Below the pieces are notes generated by a model. It saw only the letters and a list, made by a program, of their open reading frames with translations, did not search any database and was not told where the DNA came from. This document shows positions 22,249 to 33,681 of a stretch of DNA of 64,000 nucleotides, in pieces. Within the stretch, counting starts at the first letter, position 1; every line of letters starts with the position of its first letter. This DNA comes from Poecilobothrus nobilitatus (Eukaryota; Arthropoda; Insecta; Diptera; Dolichopodidae): positions 99,109,956 through 99,173,955 of the forward strand of contig OX352772.1 of the NCBI GenBank assembly GCA_947095535.1, written 5' to 3'. The position numbers and the translations under genes are program-made.

Positions 22249-23244
22249 TTGGAGAAAAATTTTAATTATTTTGCACTTACATATAACTTAAATATAATGG
22301 AAAGGTTATTGCAACAACAAAACAGTTCTATTGCCAAGCTACATAAGGCCATAAAAAACTTCAACAAAACTGGGCCAACTAGAAGAACTAAATTTTATTT
22401 AGAAAATCGGATAGCAGAAGCCAAGTTGCTGTGGGCAGTTTTAAACAAGAGGGATGATGAACTTCAATCTCTAACAAATGATGAAGAGAAGAAGATGTGC
22501 ACATATTTTACCGATGATGAATTTTCTTCAACTGAAGAATCTTATTTTAATTTTATTTCGGACATGGGTGATTTACTGGAAAAAATGGAAGTCGCAAAGC
22601 ATCCGGAACAAAAGACCAGCGTTACAGAATTAGAGGAAGCTAATTATTCAAGTAAGTCAATTGGTTTACTTAAAATAAATGTTCCTAAATTTGACGGTAA
22701 GTTTGAAAACTGGCAATAGTTCAACGACTTATTTACCTCATTAATACATAATCGAGCAGACGTTCCCACAGTAAATAAACTTCATTACTTAAAGACTAAT
22801 CTGACTGGGGAGGCCGACAAACTTTTAAGCCATCTTTCTATTACTGAATCCAATTATAAGGTAGGTTGGGAGTTATTAAATATCAGATTTAATAACAAAC
22901 GAGTTTTGATTAGTAATCACTTAACTAGATTTTTAGAACATCCCAAACTGTTCGTTGAAAATTCAAGTACATTAAAGGCGCTATTAGATGTTACCCGTGA
23001 GACAATGCATGCGTTGAAAATGTTAGGAGCTGCAATTGATAAATGGAACATTATAAATATTTATATAGTCACTCAGAAGTTTCCAAGAGCCACTATACAG
23101 CTTTGGAAGCAATTTCTTTTTACAATTTCTTCTTCTGACCTGCCAACATATGAAGAGCTCATAAAATTTCTGGAATTTCGACATAGAACTTTAGAATTAA
23201 GCGATAATACGTGTTTACCTAAAAAACAATTACCACCAGGTTAA
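22249..23244 (+). pseudogene. BEL/Pao gag (DUF1759 type)
   Basis: Reads as BEL/Pao Gag: a coiled N-terminus, then L-L-K-I-N-V-P-K-F-D-G-K-F-E-N-W-Q followed by F-N-D-L-F, the signature of the DUF1759 capsid region, then L-T-R-F-L and F-R-H-R-T-L-E. A single TAG at 22717-22719 (probably from CAG) interrupts an otherwise continuous frame to 23244. BEL Gag forms the virus-like particle. No 5' LTR was recognised upstream. Confidence 0.85.
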
Positions 23245-23248
23245 GCCA

Positions 23249-26200
23249 ATGGTTTCGCTAATAACAACAAAAATAAATTCTCCTCCAACAGTGTCACTAC
23301 TTTACCTGCAACAAAGGTCAATCATACCTCATGCCACTTCTGTTATGATTCTCAAGTGCTCTAAATTTTTAGCACTAACAGTACTTGATAGATATAATCA
23401 AATAAAAAGCCTATCACTTTGTATCAATTGTCTCTCCAAAGGGCATTCATCAAGAAATTGCAAGAGCTCTAAATGTAAGGTATGCTCATTTCCACATCAC
23501 ACACTTTTGCATCGATATTCTACTAAAATTTCTTCAGAAAATGAACAGTCTTCGGCCGCTTCAAATTATTTTGTTTCATCTTTATCTTCATCAAGTAGTT
23601 CCTCATTTGCTCGTCCTTCCAAAATTATGAGCTCATCTTCTACAAATAATTCATTTTCCGTAGGTGCAAATTATATTATATTAGCCACCGCGGTGGTATA
23701 TATTTGTGACCATTCTGGAATTTTAAAACCAGCAAGAGCTCTTTTGGATTCTCGGTCGCAACTAAATTTCATATCTGAATACATGATTCAATCACTTTGC
23801 CTGAAAAAATCTAAAGTAGTTGCTCAAATAAGTGGAATAGGAGCGCCTCACGCTACAGCGCGATTTATCACGAATGCTGTTATAAAATCTCGCACAACTG
23901 ATCTTCGATTAATTCTTAAGCTGTTAGTCTTACCAACTATTTCCAGCGTTCTACCTGCTTCTAATTTATCAATTGAAGATTGGAACATCCCAAAAAATTT
24001 TTGAAATTGCTGATCCGCTTTTCTTTAAAAGACAGAGGGTTGACCTACTCATTGGGGCTGAAATATTTTTTGAAATAATGTCCGTTGGACAAATAAAATT
24101 AGGACCTAATCTTCCCAATTTACAAAAAACAATGCTGGGATGGATTGTTTCTGGAAAATTCAATTCACCTGTGCTATCAGATAAAGGAATCTCTCACAAG
24201 GTTACATTAGAAACTCGTAATTTAGTTTTAGATGAATCTCTTAACGATATTGTGCAAACATTTTGGAAAATTGATAATTTCTATTCCAACCCGTCTCCAC
24301 TCACTGTCGAGCAACAATTTTGTGAGGAGTTTTTTAACCTCAGTACTTCTCGTTCACCCAATGGGCGGATTTTTGTTAAGTTTCGTTTAAGGATAATGTA
24401 CATAAACTAGGTAACTCTTACAATATAGTACAAAGACGATTTTACAGCCTTGAAAAAAAATTAGATAAGAATCCTGAATTGAAAATACAATATTAAGTTT
24501 TTAAAAGAATATGAAGGTCTGGATCATATGGAAATTGTTCCAAGCAGTAAAGAGAACTTAGTGAAATATTACTTACCTCATCATTGCGTGTTCAAACCAG
24601 ACTCTTCATCTACAAAAATAACAGTGGTCTTTGACGGAAGTTGTAAAACTACTACTAATATATCTTTAAACGACACACTCATGGTGGGCTATAGTGCAAG
24701 ATGATTTGTACTCGATCATAATTTGTTTTCAATTTTATAAATATGCTTTAAAAACCGATATCTGTAAAATGTACCGTCAAGTTTACATAAATGAATCTGA
24801 TTCCTACTATCAATGCATACTGTGGAGACCCAGTCAACAAGGAAAACTGAGAACTTATCGCCTTAAAACCGTGACTTATGGTACAGCATCAGCCTCTTAT
24901 TTAGCTATAAAATCGCTTGCATATCTAGCTCATCAAAATCAGAGCGCATATCCAGTCGGTTCTAAAATAACTGCTAATGATTTTCAGGTTGACAACTTGC
25001 TTACTTACTTGCTTGCTTAGTGAAATCAACTTAATCCGCTCAGAAGTTAATTCAATGTTAGAATCAGCTGGCATGGAGTTGAAGAAGTGGTATTCAAATA
25101 ACGAGCCCTTTATGTCCAGCATAGATGAATGTACTCGCGAGAATCTTATTTTAATTGACAAATAGATGAATTTCGTTACATGTTATCGGATGATATAAAT
25201 AAAGTAAAGAAAATTTCGAAACGAATGGTTCTGTCAAATTTATTTCGTTTATTTGACCCAATGGGTTTAATAAATCCAGTTGTTGTAAATGCAAAAATTT
25301 TTATGCAGAAACTATTGAGGTTACTCAAATTAGATTTGGACGAATCGCTTCCGCTCGAGTTACATAACTAATGGCACAACTTTCTAAGCAGTTTCTCCCT
25401 GTTAAAAGACATTCGAATACCTCGGTTTGTGGTTAATACCGATTCACATCACCATATTGAAGTTCATGGATTTGCTGATGCTAGTTTGAGGACATATGGA
25501 GCCTGCATTTACATTCGATCTATCGATTCTGATAAAAATATTAACGTTCAGCTACTAACTGCTAAATCAAAGGTATCGCCCACTAAAACCCAATCAATTC
25601 CAAGACTTGTGTTATGCGCTGCTTTGCTATTGGCTATGCTATTTAGTTAAAAAGGTTTATCCAAGTATAATACCTACCCCGCCGATTCATAATGTAATTT
25701 TTTGGAGTGACTCAGAAATCGTCCTTGATCAACTTACTTCTCACTCATCTAGGTTCAATTTTTTTGTGGCAAATAGAATATCCCAAATTCAAGAGCTTTC
25801 AGAAGGTTCAGAATTAAATGGAGAATTGTAAATTCTTCCTCCAATCCCGCAGATATTATGTCCAGAGGAACAACAGTGCAGGAATTATTAGATTCCAATT
25901 GGTTCAAGGGGCCAGATTTTTTACATAAGTCTTCGACTTCATGAGCTCCTGCAAAAATAAAACATACTAAAATTGAGTTACCAGATCTTCGTGTTAAAGA
26001 AACCTTGTCCTTCTTAGCATCACAGTGTGATCAAAATGATCTTCTAAACATAATTAATCAATTCAGCGATTTCGACAAAATAATCAACATTGTCGCATAT
26101 ATAATGACTATCTTCCGCATAACTAAGGGTTGGCGGAAGATTGAGAAATGCTGATATTTCGTATTCGTCAAAACATCCTATTTTATTGCCAAAAAATAAA

Positions 26201-26656
26201 AAATGGCCTTCATCGCTGTATTAAAGTGTTTCGTCGCTCGAAGAGAAATGTGTAGTCGGCTATATTGTGACAATACAACTAATTTTCTGGGAGCTCGTGT
26301 GATATTAAACGACCTAAAGAATATATTTTGCAACCAACAGAATAAGGCTATTATTGCTAATTGGTGTTCTCATAAAGGCATTGAATTCCACCATATACAC
26401 GCTCGTTCGCCTCATTTTGGTGGTATATGGGAAGCTGCTGTAAAATCCGCAAAGGTCTCCTCAATCGAACTCTTCTCGACATTAATTTAACATATGAAGA
26501 ACTAACAACGTTCACAACTCAAGCTGAAGCCATTTTAAACTCCAGACCAATAGCTCCCCTTTTGTCAGATCCAAGTGACGCGCAAGCTATCACACCCGGT
26601 CACTTTTTAATTGGAGGTCCTTTGAATGCTGGTCCAAAAAGGGTAGTCAATTTGGA
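23249..26656 (+). pseudogene. BEL/Pao pol (protease, RT, RNase H, integrase), broken and gapped
   Basis: Domains in order. Zinc knuckle: C-I-N-C-L-S-K-G-H-S-S-R-N-C. Aspartic protease: L-L-D-S-R-S-Q, where D-S-G is expected. DUF1758 block: I-G-A-E-I-F and G-W-I-V-S-G. RT: L-K-T-D-I-C-K-M-Y-R-Q-V at 24754 on, then the catalytic site reading F-Q-V-D-N-L-L-T instead of Y-V-D-D (about 24983-25006). RNase H-like: H-G-F-A-D-A-S; F-W-S-D-S-E. Integrase: Y-C-D-N-T-T-N-F-L-G-A, G-G-I-W-E-A-A-V-K, L-N-S-R-P-I. DUF5641 start: P-G-H-F-L-I-G-G. At least eight frame breaks are present. It stops at the assembly gap. The lost RT and protease residues make it inactive. Confidence 0.9.
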
Positions 26657-26856
26657 NNNNNNNNNNNNNNNNNNNNNNNNNNNNNNNNNNNNNNNNNNNN
26701 NNNNNNNNNNNNNNNNNNNNNNNNNNNNNNNNNNNNNNNNNNNNNNNNNNNNNNNNNNNNNNNNNNNNNNNNNNNNNNNNNNNNNNNNNNNNNNNNNNNN
26801 NNNNNNNNNNNNNNNNNNNNNNNNNNNNNNNNNNNNNNNNNNNNNNNNNNNNNNNN
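26657..26856. other. Assembly gap, 200 N
   Basis: Exactly 200 undetermined bases inside the BEL/Pao integrase C-terminal region. The true gap length is probably unknown. No BEL sequence or 3' LTR is recognisable after it. Confidence 0.98.
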
Positions 26857-26921
26857 AACGCAGTGCAATTTTATTCTCAAATCATTTTTAATTCAATTTT
26901 AGTAAGATATTTTACAAAAAA

Positions 26922-27163
26922 ATGGAACCTGATTCAGCAACATTTTCATTTACTGAGGAAACTGCAATAGTCAGTATACAAAATGAGGTTCAAGTTGATG
27001 AAATTATATCTACTGTAGATGAGGAGGAATTCATGGAATTTGAAGAATCATACCACCGTTTCAAGTCTTAGATGAAGATATAGTGGAGCAACAAATTTCG
27101 GAAATAAATAACCAAGAAGGAGATCCTGACTATTTTGCAGAACTTTTTAGAAATAATTTATAG
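26922..27163 (+). pseudogene. Small acidic ORF, unknown, one frameshift
   Basis: From the ATG at 26922 a 49-codon frame is rich in E and D. A one-base shift near 27050 would continue it as P-P-F-Q-V-L-D-E-D to a TAG at 27161, for about 80 residues. AATAAAAAATAAATTAAATAAA follows near 27227. No family was recognised. It may be a small Polinton gene or the remainder of the element in the gap. Confidence 0.3.
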
Positions 27164-27279
27164 CCTAAAACAATATATAAGAATATTTGTGTAAATGAAT
27201 ATGTATCTACTATATATAAGTAATTCATAATAAAAAATAAATTAAATAAAATTTAAAAATTTTTTCATTTATTGTTGTT

Positions 27280-27820
27280 CTTGTTTAAAATATTAGAAAT
27301 TTTATTTTCTAGTAATACAGGTATTTCAAAAAACTATCTAGAAGAATTGCATTGAACACTACAACGTTGTATTGGAATATATATTTCTTTGTGCAATTTC
27401 ATTTCAAGTTTTTCTTGACACGTTTTTATATATTTAATAACATATTCCCATTGTACATTTGATTCAGCATTTTTATTGTGTATCATTACAGCTTAAAGAA
27501 AATCAATTAAGTTGTAAAATGCGTCAGCTTCCTCTTTGTTAATGCCAAGACATCGGCCAATAACCATTCTTAACCCATTGTAAACATAATTTTGTATTCT
27601 TTATTGATTGTTTCGAGTACCTTTCATAAAATTGCTAATAGAATTTACACCATTCACGATATTTTAAAATAGCTGGCTTTTTTCAAATACGATGAAATAT
27701 GCAAGTCGCTACAAGAGATTCTGTATCAAAACCAACAAGAACTTTTAATGACTGATTTTTGTTGAGAAAATATGTAGAACTCAACATCAAATTTCTGTTC
27801 GAACCTTGATCTTCCATTAC
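27280..27820 (-). pseudogene. Possible Polinton accessory gene, decayed
   Basis: The minus strand from the ATG at about 27819 reads F-L-N-K-N-Q-S-L-K-V-L-V-G-F-D-T-E-S, then P-A-I-L-K-Y-R-E-W-C, before stops and frame changes. Further frames continue to about 27340. The pattern and position, next to the protease and capsid genes, suggest one of the small conserved Polinton proteins of unknown function. This is an inference from context; the gene is inactive. Confidence 0.35.
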
Positions 27821-27973
27821 AACGTTTTAACTAAAGCTTTTTAATATTAATTATATTGATTAGGTACACAAGATTGTAAAAAATTTAAATTTCCAAATAA
27901 GTTGTAAAATATATTAATAATCAGATTGTCGTTTTCTATATGATTATCTAATTCTAAATTCTTATGATAAATT

Positions 27974-28445
27974 ATCTTATGCTAAATTCATTCAAAAAAG
28001 GTTTCATACTTAAACCAAAACATCTATACCAACCATAAACGCAACAGTATTGTCCACACACATTCGAAAGAACACTCTGTATCTGCCAAATATTAAAAAC
28101 TATACTCTGATTTTTCAAATATTTCAAAATTTCCGGTTTATTTGAAATTTCACCAGACGAATTAATATATTCTGTGTAACCATGCTTTGGAATATAAAGT
28201 GCAAACCAATGTGTTCCTACATCTTTTATCTTGTCAGTGTTTACAATTAAAGAAGTAGGTTTTTCTATTTTTTTGGAATTTTGTCTAAAGCAAAAATTCC
28301 CTTAAAATATTTGTTTGTAAATTTGTTACATTTTAAAACACTAGTAAGGTTCTTTAATTCCAACTAAACAAATATCTTTTACAAATAAAGTATTTTTATC
28401 ATCACAACAAAACTTTACGTCCACAAGTGTATAGGACGATGACAT
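27974..28445 (-). pseudogene. Polinton cysteine protease (adenain-like), broken
   Basis: On the minus strand, F-K-G-I-F-A-L-D-K-I-P (about 28300) is followed after a one-base slip by I-V-N-T-D, then G-T-H-W-F-A-L-Y, Y-I-N-S-S-G and finally N-V-C-G-Q-Y-C-C-V-Y. The order matches the Polinton PRO family, related to adenovirus-type proteases that mature capsid proteins. The catalytic histidine (T-H-W) and cysteine (C-G-Q-Y-C) are visible. It ends with a TAA near 27974. A short frame from the ATG at 28443-28445 reads into the region but is in another frame and may be a separate gene start. At least two indels make it inactive. It sits directly downstream of the capsid-type gene. Confidence 0.72.
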
Positions 28446-28482
28446 CTTGTTGAATATTCAAATACATGTTTCAATATTCTAT

Positions 28483-29400
28483 TTATAGATTTGTGAATAT
28501 ATTTCGATTTTTATCAATTTTTATGCTTGCATAAACAATAGCAGTTAGTGTAGATGTAAGTGGTTTTGATAGCCTTGCCTCAATTCTAACTGTACCCTGG
28601 TTTAGTAAACCTTGACATACTTCATTTCCAGATACATTTGAAGTTAAATCAAAAGCTAGTATGCAAAAACCATTACTAAACATAGACTTTGTTATCTGAT
28701 GTTCCTGAAAAAAGTGTACTGTATACTCTTGTACAGGAATTATTTTCATCTGAAAAATTGGTTTCAATTGCTGAATTAGGTATTTACGTTTAACATAAAT
28801 TGTGAAATATCAAAATGTTTAAAATTGTATGGGTTTTTTGATATTTTTCCAGAGTAACCCACATTTTCTGTCGTACAAAAAATTATTGTGTTTGGCAACT
28901 GTTCAATAAAAACATTATCTAGTGATATTGAGGAGCATTTCGTTCACTTCAACGCGTTTATAAGTATATTTAGCAGTGGATTTCCCAAGAACAGCATTGT
29001 GTGCTAACAGTACGCCTGGATTAACGGTAACATGCCTCATAAATAGCGTGGCTTCTATAATTTTTAGTTGTGATTCATCAGAATCGTCTTTTGCCATTTA
29101 ATTGAACATTACATTGCCATTTAATTGAACATTACATTGTTTTATTAAAGAATGTAAAATGTTATTAACTACACTTTGTTGTATTATTATTTTTCCATCA
29201 GTTTTGTCATTATTCCAATATGTTCCATCTTTCTTTAAGATCTGTACTTTTAATCTCAAATATGTAGAAGACAAATCTCTATATGTTTCGCCATGACCCA
29301 GTGAAACAAATTCAATTGTTGAAGTGTTGTCTAAAGAAGCAATAGGATTGTAAGAAACTTCTTCAGATCGTAAAATGCTAGATTGAATGGGTTGGGTTTT
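28483..29400 (-). pseudogene. Polinton virion protein (F54H12.2-like, probable capsid), internally deleted
   Basis: Three readable segments on the minus strand. At 29390-29105: P-I-A-S-L-D-N-T-S-T-I-E-F and G-H-G-E-T-Y-R-D-L-S. At 29097-28915: V-T-V-N-P-G-V-L-L-A-H-N and A-K-Y-T-Y-K-R-V-E-V. At 28900-28483: N-P-Y-N-F-K-H-F-D-I-S and L-N-Q-G-T-V-R-I-E-A-R-L with I-D-K-N-R-N-I-F. This matches the order of the F54H12.2-like family of Maverick proteins, thought to be a capsid protein. The middle (between G-N-V and the A-H-N block) is missing, and a 23-base direct duplication sits at that break (29098-29143). Inactive remnant. Confidence 0.75.
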
Positions 29401-29430
29401 AAAAATCAGATTTCATACACTCAATCATAA

Positions 29431-29763
29431 TTAATTAAAAATATCTTTTTGTTTCTTTTTATTATTATCTTTGCGTTGTTTTGACGTAAAATAATGTAAA
29501 TTTTTAATGAATGGTCTTTTTATAGCTTTTCGTTTTCTTATGCTAGAACCATACATTTCATTCAGTTTTCGAAGGACGCCACGTCGTACAATTTTAACAA
29601 TCTCTTTACTGCGATCTTGCATAACTTCTTTTACATTTGCACCAGATGCAATATCAGATAAAGCATTGGTACCAGAGTTAAGAACCTCCTTTTTCAAAAT
29701 ATCAGCGCCTGAAGTAAATAATGGTTTCAAATATCTAAAACGTCCTCCAAAAAAGCTTCCCAA
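29431..29763 (-). pseudogene. Polinton minor virion-type protein
   Basis: 110 codons starting M-G-S-F-F-G-G-R-F-R-Y-L-K-P-L-F, continuing with a V-L-N-S-G-T-N-A-L-S-D-I-A block and a lysine/arginine-rich C-terminus. The glycine-rich start and the basic tail fit a small Polinton protein found beside the capsid gene in insect copies. The true start is slightly upstream (G-R-G-L-G encoded near 29778). It is the least damaged Polinton gene here. Role by analogy only. Confidence 0.6.
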
Positions 29764-29879
29764 TCCACGACCTCTTTGAAAAGGTACGGTTGATTGTAAT
29801 AAAGGACCGATATCATCAAGTCATCTACCAGATTGAATTAAATAATAGTTATTGTATACCCTCTCCATTATGAATAAAA

Positions 29880-30460
29880 ATAAAATAATATATAGTTTTG
29901 TAAAATCGCTTTTATTTATACTTTTTTAAAATCTAAAACAATTTTTGCTGGAATTGAACTATTGGAAAAGTTAATTTGTATCCATATTTATCACATAAAA
30001 GTAATGAAATGTTATTAAATGATTTTTTCACATTGCAATATTGAATATTACTGAATTCTTTTACAAAAAATATATCTGGTTTAATAATTGGAATCAATTA
30101 TACACTACCTATAAAAGTTTTGAAAGCTTCTATTACACGTGATTTATTATTTTTAAAATCTGTAACTTTCGAAGATACTTGATTGAAACATATTGTCAAA
30201 AGTCCTTCCAGTGTATAAGCGTAAATTGCTCTTATTTTTATATCCATTTTAGGCCTAGTAACACATTATAGTGTAACTTATATTTTTAAGTATCTCCTCA
30301 ATTTTTGCTAATTGTATATAATTAACATCATCGTTTATAAAATTAAAAATTCCCCAAATCAACTGTCGTTCAACTTCTTTTCTTGTAAACTTATTAAGTG
30401 GGCGTATATTTTTAATTAGTGTTGGTTTGAATCCTTTGTTTTTTTATGTATGGAATATAT
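29880..30460 (-). pseudogene. Decayed Polinton-region coding remnant
   Basis: Short minus-strand frames, such as F-K-P-T-L-I-K-N-I-R-P-L-N-K-F-T-R-K-E-V-E near 30430-30370, are interrupted every 20-40 codons. By position this is probably the remainder of the protein starting at 30715 or a separate small gene. No specific family was recognised. Confidence 0.3.
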
Positions 30461-30469
30461 GATGTTCCA

Positions 30470-30715
30470 ACTCCTATCATATCTTTATACCTTTAATAAA
30501 TATTTGAGTACTTTTTTCCCATTCTTCACCATACACATTTGGAACGAAATCATTAAAATACATTTCTGAAATACCGACTTTCCACCTTGAATCCTACATG
30601 TATTTATTCATTTTATTTGTAAAGATGATAATGAATTTTCTGGATAATAGTTCATAGATGAATCACTAAGTAAAGTGACATAAAATTCATCATTTACTTG
30701 TATGTTGTCCATGAG
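30470..30715 (-). pseudogene. Polinton protein with FYVTL-type N-terminus, broken
   Basis: From an ATG near 30714 the minus strand reads E-F-Y-V-T-L-L-S-D-S-S-M-N-Y-Y-P-E-N-S-L and, after a break, W-K-V-G-I-S-E-M-Y-F. I associate this start with a widespread Polinton/Maverick protein, probably structural. It overlaps the end of the next upstream gene by about 20 bases, as compact virus-like gene clusters do. Function uncertain. Confidence 0.5.
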
Positions 30716-31290
30716 CTTGCGGATTTATTCTTACTAATTGGAAAATTAAGTTCTGTTTGAGTATTATCTGCTATAGCTAACCTTAAAACACATCTTGTTG
30801 AATTATTCAACTCTTTCCTATTTATAGTTTTTTCTTTTTTCGTTGGTGGGCTTGTGCTATCTAAAGGGACTGTTATAATATCTCCTGTATCAGACTCAAA
30901 AATTTGTACATATTGATTTTCTTTTTCTAAGACGTTCTCCAACAGGAGCAGCTAACAATGCTTTTGTTAAAACATTTTCTTGAATTTCATCATCAAATAC
31001 TTGGTCATCAGCTTCTTTTTCATATACTTCTTCTTCTTCAGGTACAATTTGTATTCCAACATTTTTATATTAAGGAAAATGCGACTGAGATTCCGCAACT
31101 CTATACATTGGTTTTGCACGAGTTTAAGTAGCTTTTGTTTCCGTAACTTTTACTTTTTCCTCTTTATTTCTAGGAAGTTCTCGTTTTTTGTTTCTTATTT
31201 TAAATAGATTTTGTCTGTATAAATACCATTTTTGAGTGTCTGTAAGATTTTTATTTATCAATATTTTTTTCATAATTTTATTCAACTCAG
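30694..31290 (-). pseudogene. Polinton conserved protein (unnamed), broken
   Basis: The minus strand from about 31288 reads a Lys-rich start with N-K-I-M-K-K-I-L and D-T-Q-K-W-Y-L-Y-R-Q-N-L, then acidic sequence V-P-E-E-E-E-V. The C-terminal part is open at 30942-30694 and includes I-F-E-S-D-T-G-D-I-I. Three stops or frameshifts lie between. The K-W-x-L-Y-x-Q-x-L pattern fits a conserved gene at this place in insect Polintons. LINE F abuts at about 31295. Confidence 0.5.
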
Positions 31291-31294
31291 ATGT

Positions 31295-33285
31295 CATTCA
31301 AATAGAGTTTGAATAGGTCCGGCCTTAAGATAGAACCTTGTGGACTATTTTTTAATTAAACCTTCAGAGCTAAGAACATTGCCGATCTTAACCCTCTGGT
31401 TGCGACCAGTCAGATATGACTTTAAGAACGAGATTTGGTTTGTATTGAACTCCAAATTGGACACCTTTCTTAGGTCAACACAATCGAACGCTTTCTGCAA
31501 AACTATAAGAAGATGAATCCTGCAGCGGTTGCTGGTTTTAGTTTACTAATGACCACAGCAACTTCTTCGGTATTGGTGGGTTTTAACTCAAGGATGTTAT
31601 GGATCGTCCTTGAGAAAGAATCAGAAATAATCAATATATTCAATCTTAATAGACCCCGTCTAGGTCCGTTTTCCATAATATGTCCGTTTTCTGTATTTAA
31701 AGTCTTAATACTACCCCTCGAACCATTCGAGTCCCTATTAAACATAAATTTATGGTATAGAGCCCAAAGTTTTCTGCTATTAATGGAATTTTGTAAAATG
31801 GTATCGCAACAGAATTTGTTTTTTGCTACAAGAATAAGAGCGGTAACTTCCTTTCTATACTTCATGTATAAACTCATAAATTCTTTGATTACCCTTATAT
31901 TTTTTGAGTATTTATAATATGAGTCCCTTATTCTCATTTTGGTCATTATGTCATCCGTCATCCATTCATGCTTTTATTACTTTTTACTGTAATAATCTTA
32001 GTATTATGTGTAATAATTTGCCCCAAGTCATTTAATAATTCATCAAAATTCGTGTACGAATCTAACCTATTCCAAATGTCCGCAGTTTCTAAGTTATTAT
32101 AATCCAATACAGTCTTATACGCCGATTTACGTTCTACAATTGGTTCCCAGCACATACTTATAAAAAGCATTCTGTGATCGAAGAGTGTAGTGACAATTCG
32201 ATAAAAGTAATATTTGCATCGAAGAAGATCGGTAATAAAATGGTCAATTATGGATACACTGGTACTTCCTAGCCTAATAGCGAAATTTGGGCAAATTTTG
32301 TTATAGATTATGTAGCCATTACTTTGCAACGTATTGACATAATGATTAATTTCCCGACTCTTAGTGTATAAAAAATTTAGATTAAAGTCATTAAGTATTA
32401 AGTAACTTATTGTATTGTGAGGTAATTTCATCCAACCTATGTATAAATTCGTTTACCCGTGTTTCATGTGATCTATATACCGATATTATGTTAGTATTAT
32501 TCTTTAACATTTTTGCCACCAAAAAACTCGATTTATTAAACTCTTCCTCAAAAATTAAAGAACAGCTTATAGTATTCTTAACATATATAGCCGTTCCACC
32601 GTATAAAGTTTTCCTATTCGAGAAGAAGGAAGTATAGCCAGGTATATTAAAGAATTGATTTTCTTGTTCACCTATCCCGATTTCAGTTAGTACGATAATA
32701 TGTACATCACAATTATAAGATTCCAGCTGATGGTGTAGTGGTTAAAGACACCGGCCTTTCATACGAAAGTTCTCGGGTTCAAACCCTAGCTGGGTCATAT
32801 AAATTAATAAAATAATATAGATTTTTCTTATAATATATAATTAGTAGAGTATAATTAAATTAAAAATAAAGTATAATATATCTTATAAATTATAATTAAT
32901 ATCATATTGTAATAGCTATATAATAAAATATTAATAAAACCATAATTCTTGTATAAGATAATAGATGGCGTAGAATTAAAAGAAACGTCTTTCTTGTACA
33001 ATAGCTACAGCCGAGTAATCAACGGCTTAGTGAAATTAATGATTCACGAAACTGAAGCTTAGTCAAATATGAATAATAAATGACTTAGTGAATGCCCTAT
33101 ACTCCTCCCTGGAGTGGCAAGGAAAAAAAAAAAAAATTATAAGATTCTATCAAATTGTCTAATTTATTACGTAAGCTTTGTATATTTAAATATATTATGT
33201 TGAAATTGTTTTTGATTTTAGAATGGAAATTTGCATTATTAACTCTAACTATTAACTCTAATTAGATCTGAAAAACAATCAACCT
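31295..33285 (-). pseudogene. LINE F ORF2 (endonuclease to RT palm), split by SINE-2
   Basis: Minus strand. At 33280-33136: I-I-Y-L-N-I-Q-S-L-R-N-K-L-D-N-L, the endonuclease start. After the SINE, 32720-32440 gives I-V-L-T-E-I-G and Y-G-G-T-A-I-Y-V. At 32431-31958: D-F-N-L-N-F-L, then S-I-I-D-H-F-I-T-D. At 31961-31503: the linker. At 31500-31310: Q-K-A-F-D-C-V-D, K-S-Y-L-T-G-R-N-Q-R-V-K-I and, after a slip, S-P-Q-G-S-I-L-R-P-D-L-F. It stops before the catalytic Y/F-A-D-D at the junction with Polinton sequence near 31295. CR1-like or related clade, by resemblance. It sits inside the Polinton. Confidence 0.8.
32724..33134 (+). mobile_element. SINE-2, full-length tRNA-derived SINE with poly(A) tail
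   Basis: The tRNA-like head GATGGTGTAGTGGTTAAAGA (A box) and GGGTTCAAACCC (B box) at 32728-32790 is followed by an AT-rich body and ends in an A-run at 33123-33134. Perfect 13-base duplications AATTATAAGATTC lie at 32711-32723 and 33135-33147. The interrupted endonuclease frame of LINE F resumes exactly across them. It is 411 bases, mobilised in trans by some LINE. Confidence 0.92.
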
Positions 33286-33681
33286 TTATACTTTTCTCGA
33301 TATTTCCTACGTCATTTAACTCCATTAATTGTAAAATATAATATAATACTGTAATAATAAATAAAATTAGAATCAAAAAATATAATGAGATAGAATGATT
33401 TCTCATTAATAAAAAATAACAAAAGCAATTTATCTCCTTAACCAGAATAATATAATTATTACAAGTTAGAAATACGAGTAAAAAGCCAGTAAAATTTAAA
33501 AAAGAAAAAAATTGAGTGAAAATAAATAAATTTGTGTTTTTTTGAGTTTTAATATTGATTATTTTCTCACCTATGACAGCTACGTAAATTAAAGTAAAAT
33601 ATCAAAAAAAGATTGAGTAAAAATAAATAAGTTTGAGTTTTTCTTGAGGTTCGATATCGATTAAAGTAAAAATAATGAAAA
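33286..33681. other. AT-rich non-coding stretch
   Basis: Nothing recognised apart from a repeated phrase at about 33505-33545 and 33608-33660 (AAAAATTGAGTGAAAATAAA / AAAAAGATTGAGTAAAAATA). Confidence 0.4.

Noticed and set aside
31513..31917. 134-codon plus-strand ORF
   Set aside because: Antisense of the LINE F ORF2 linker region.
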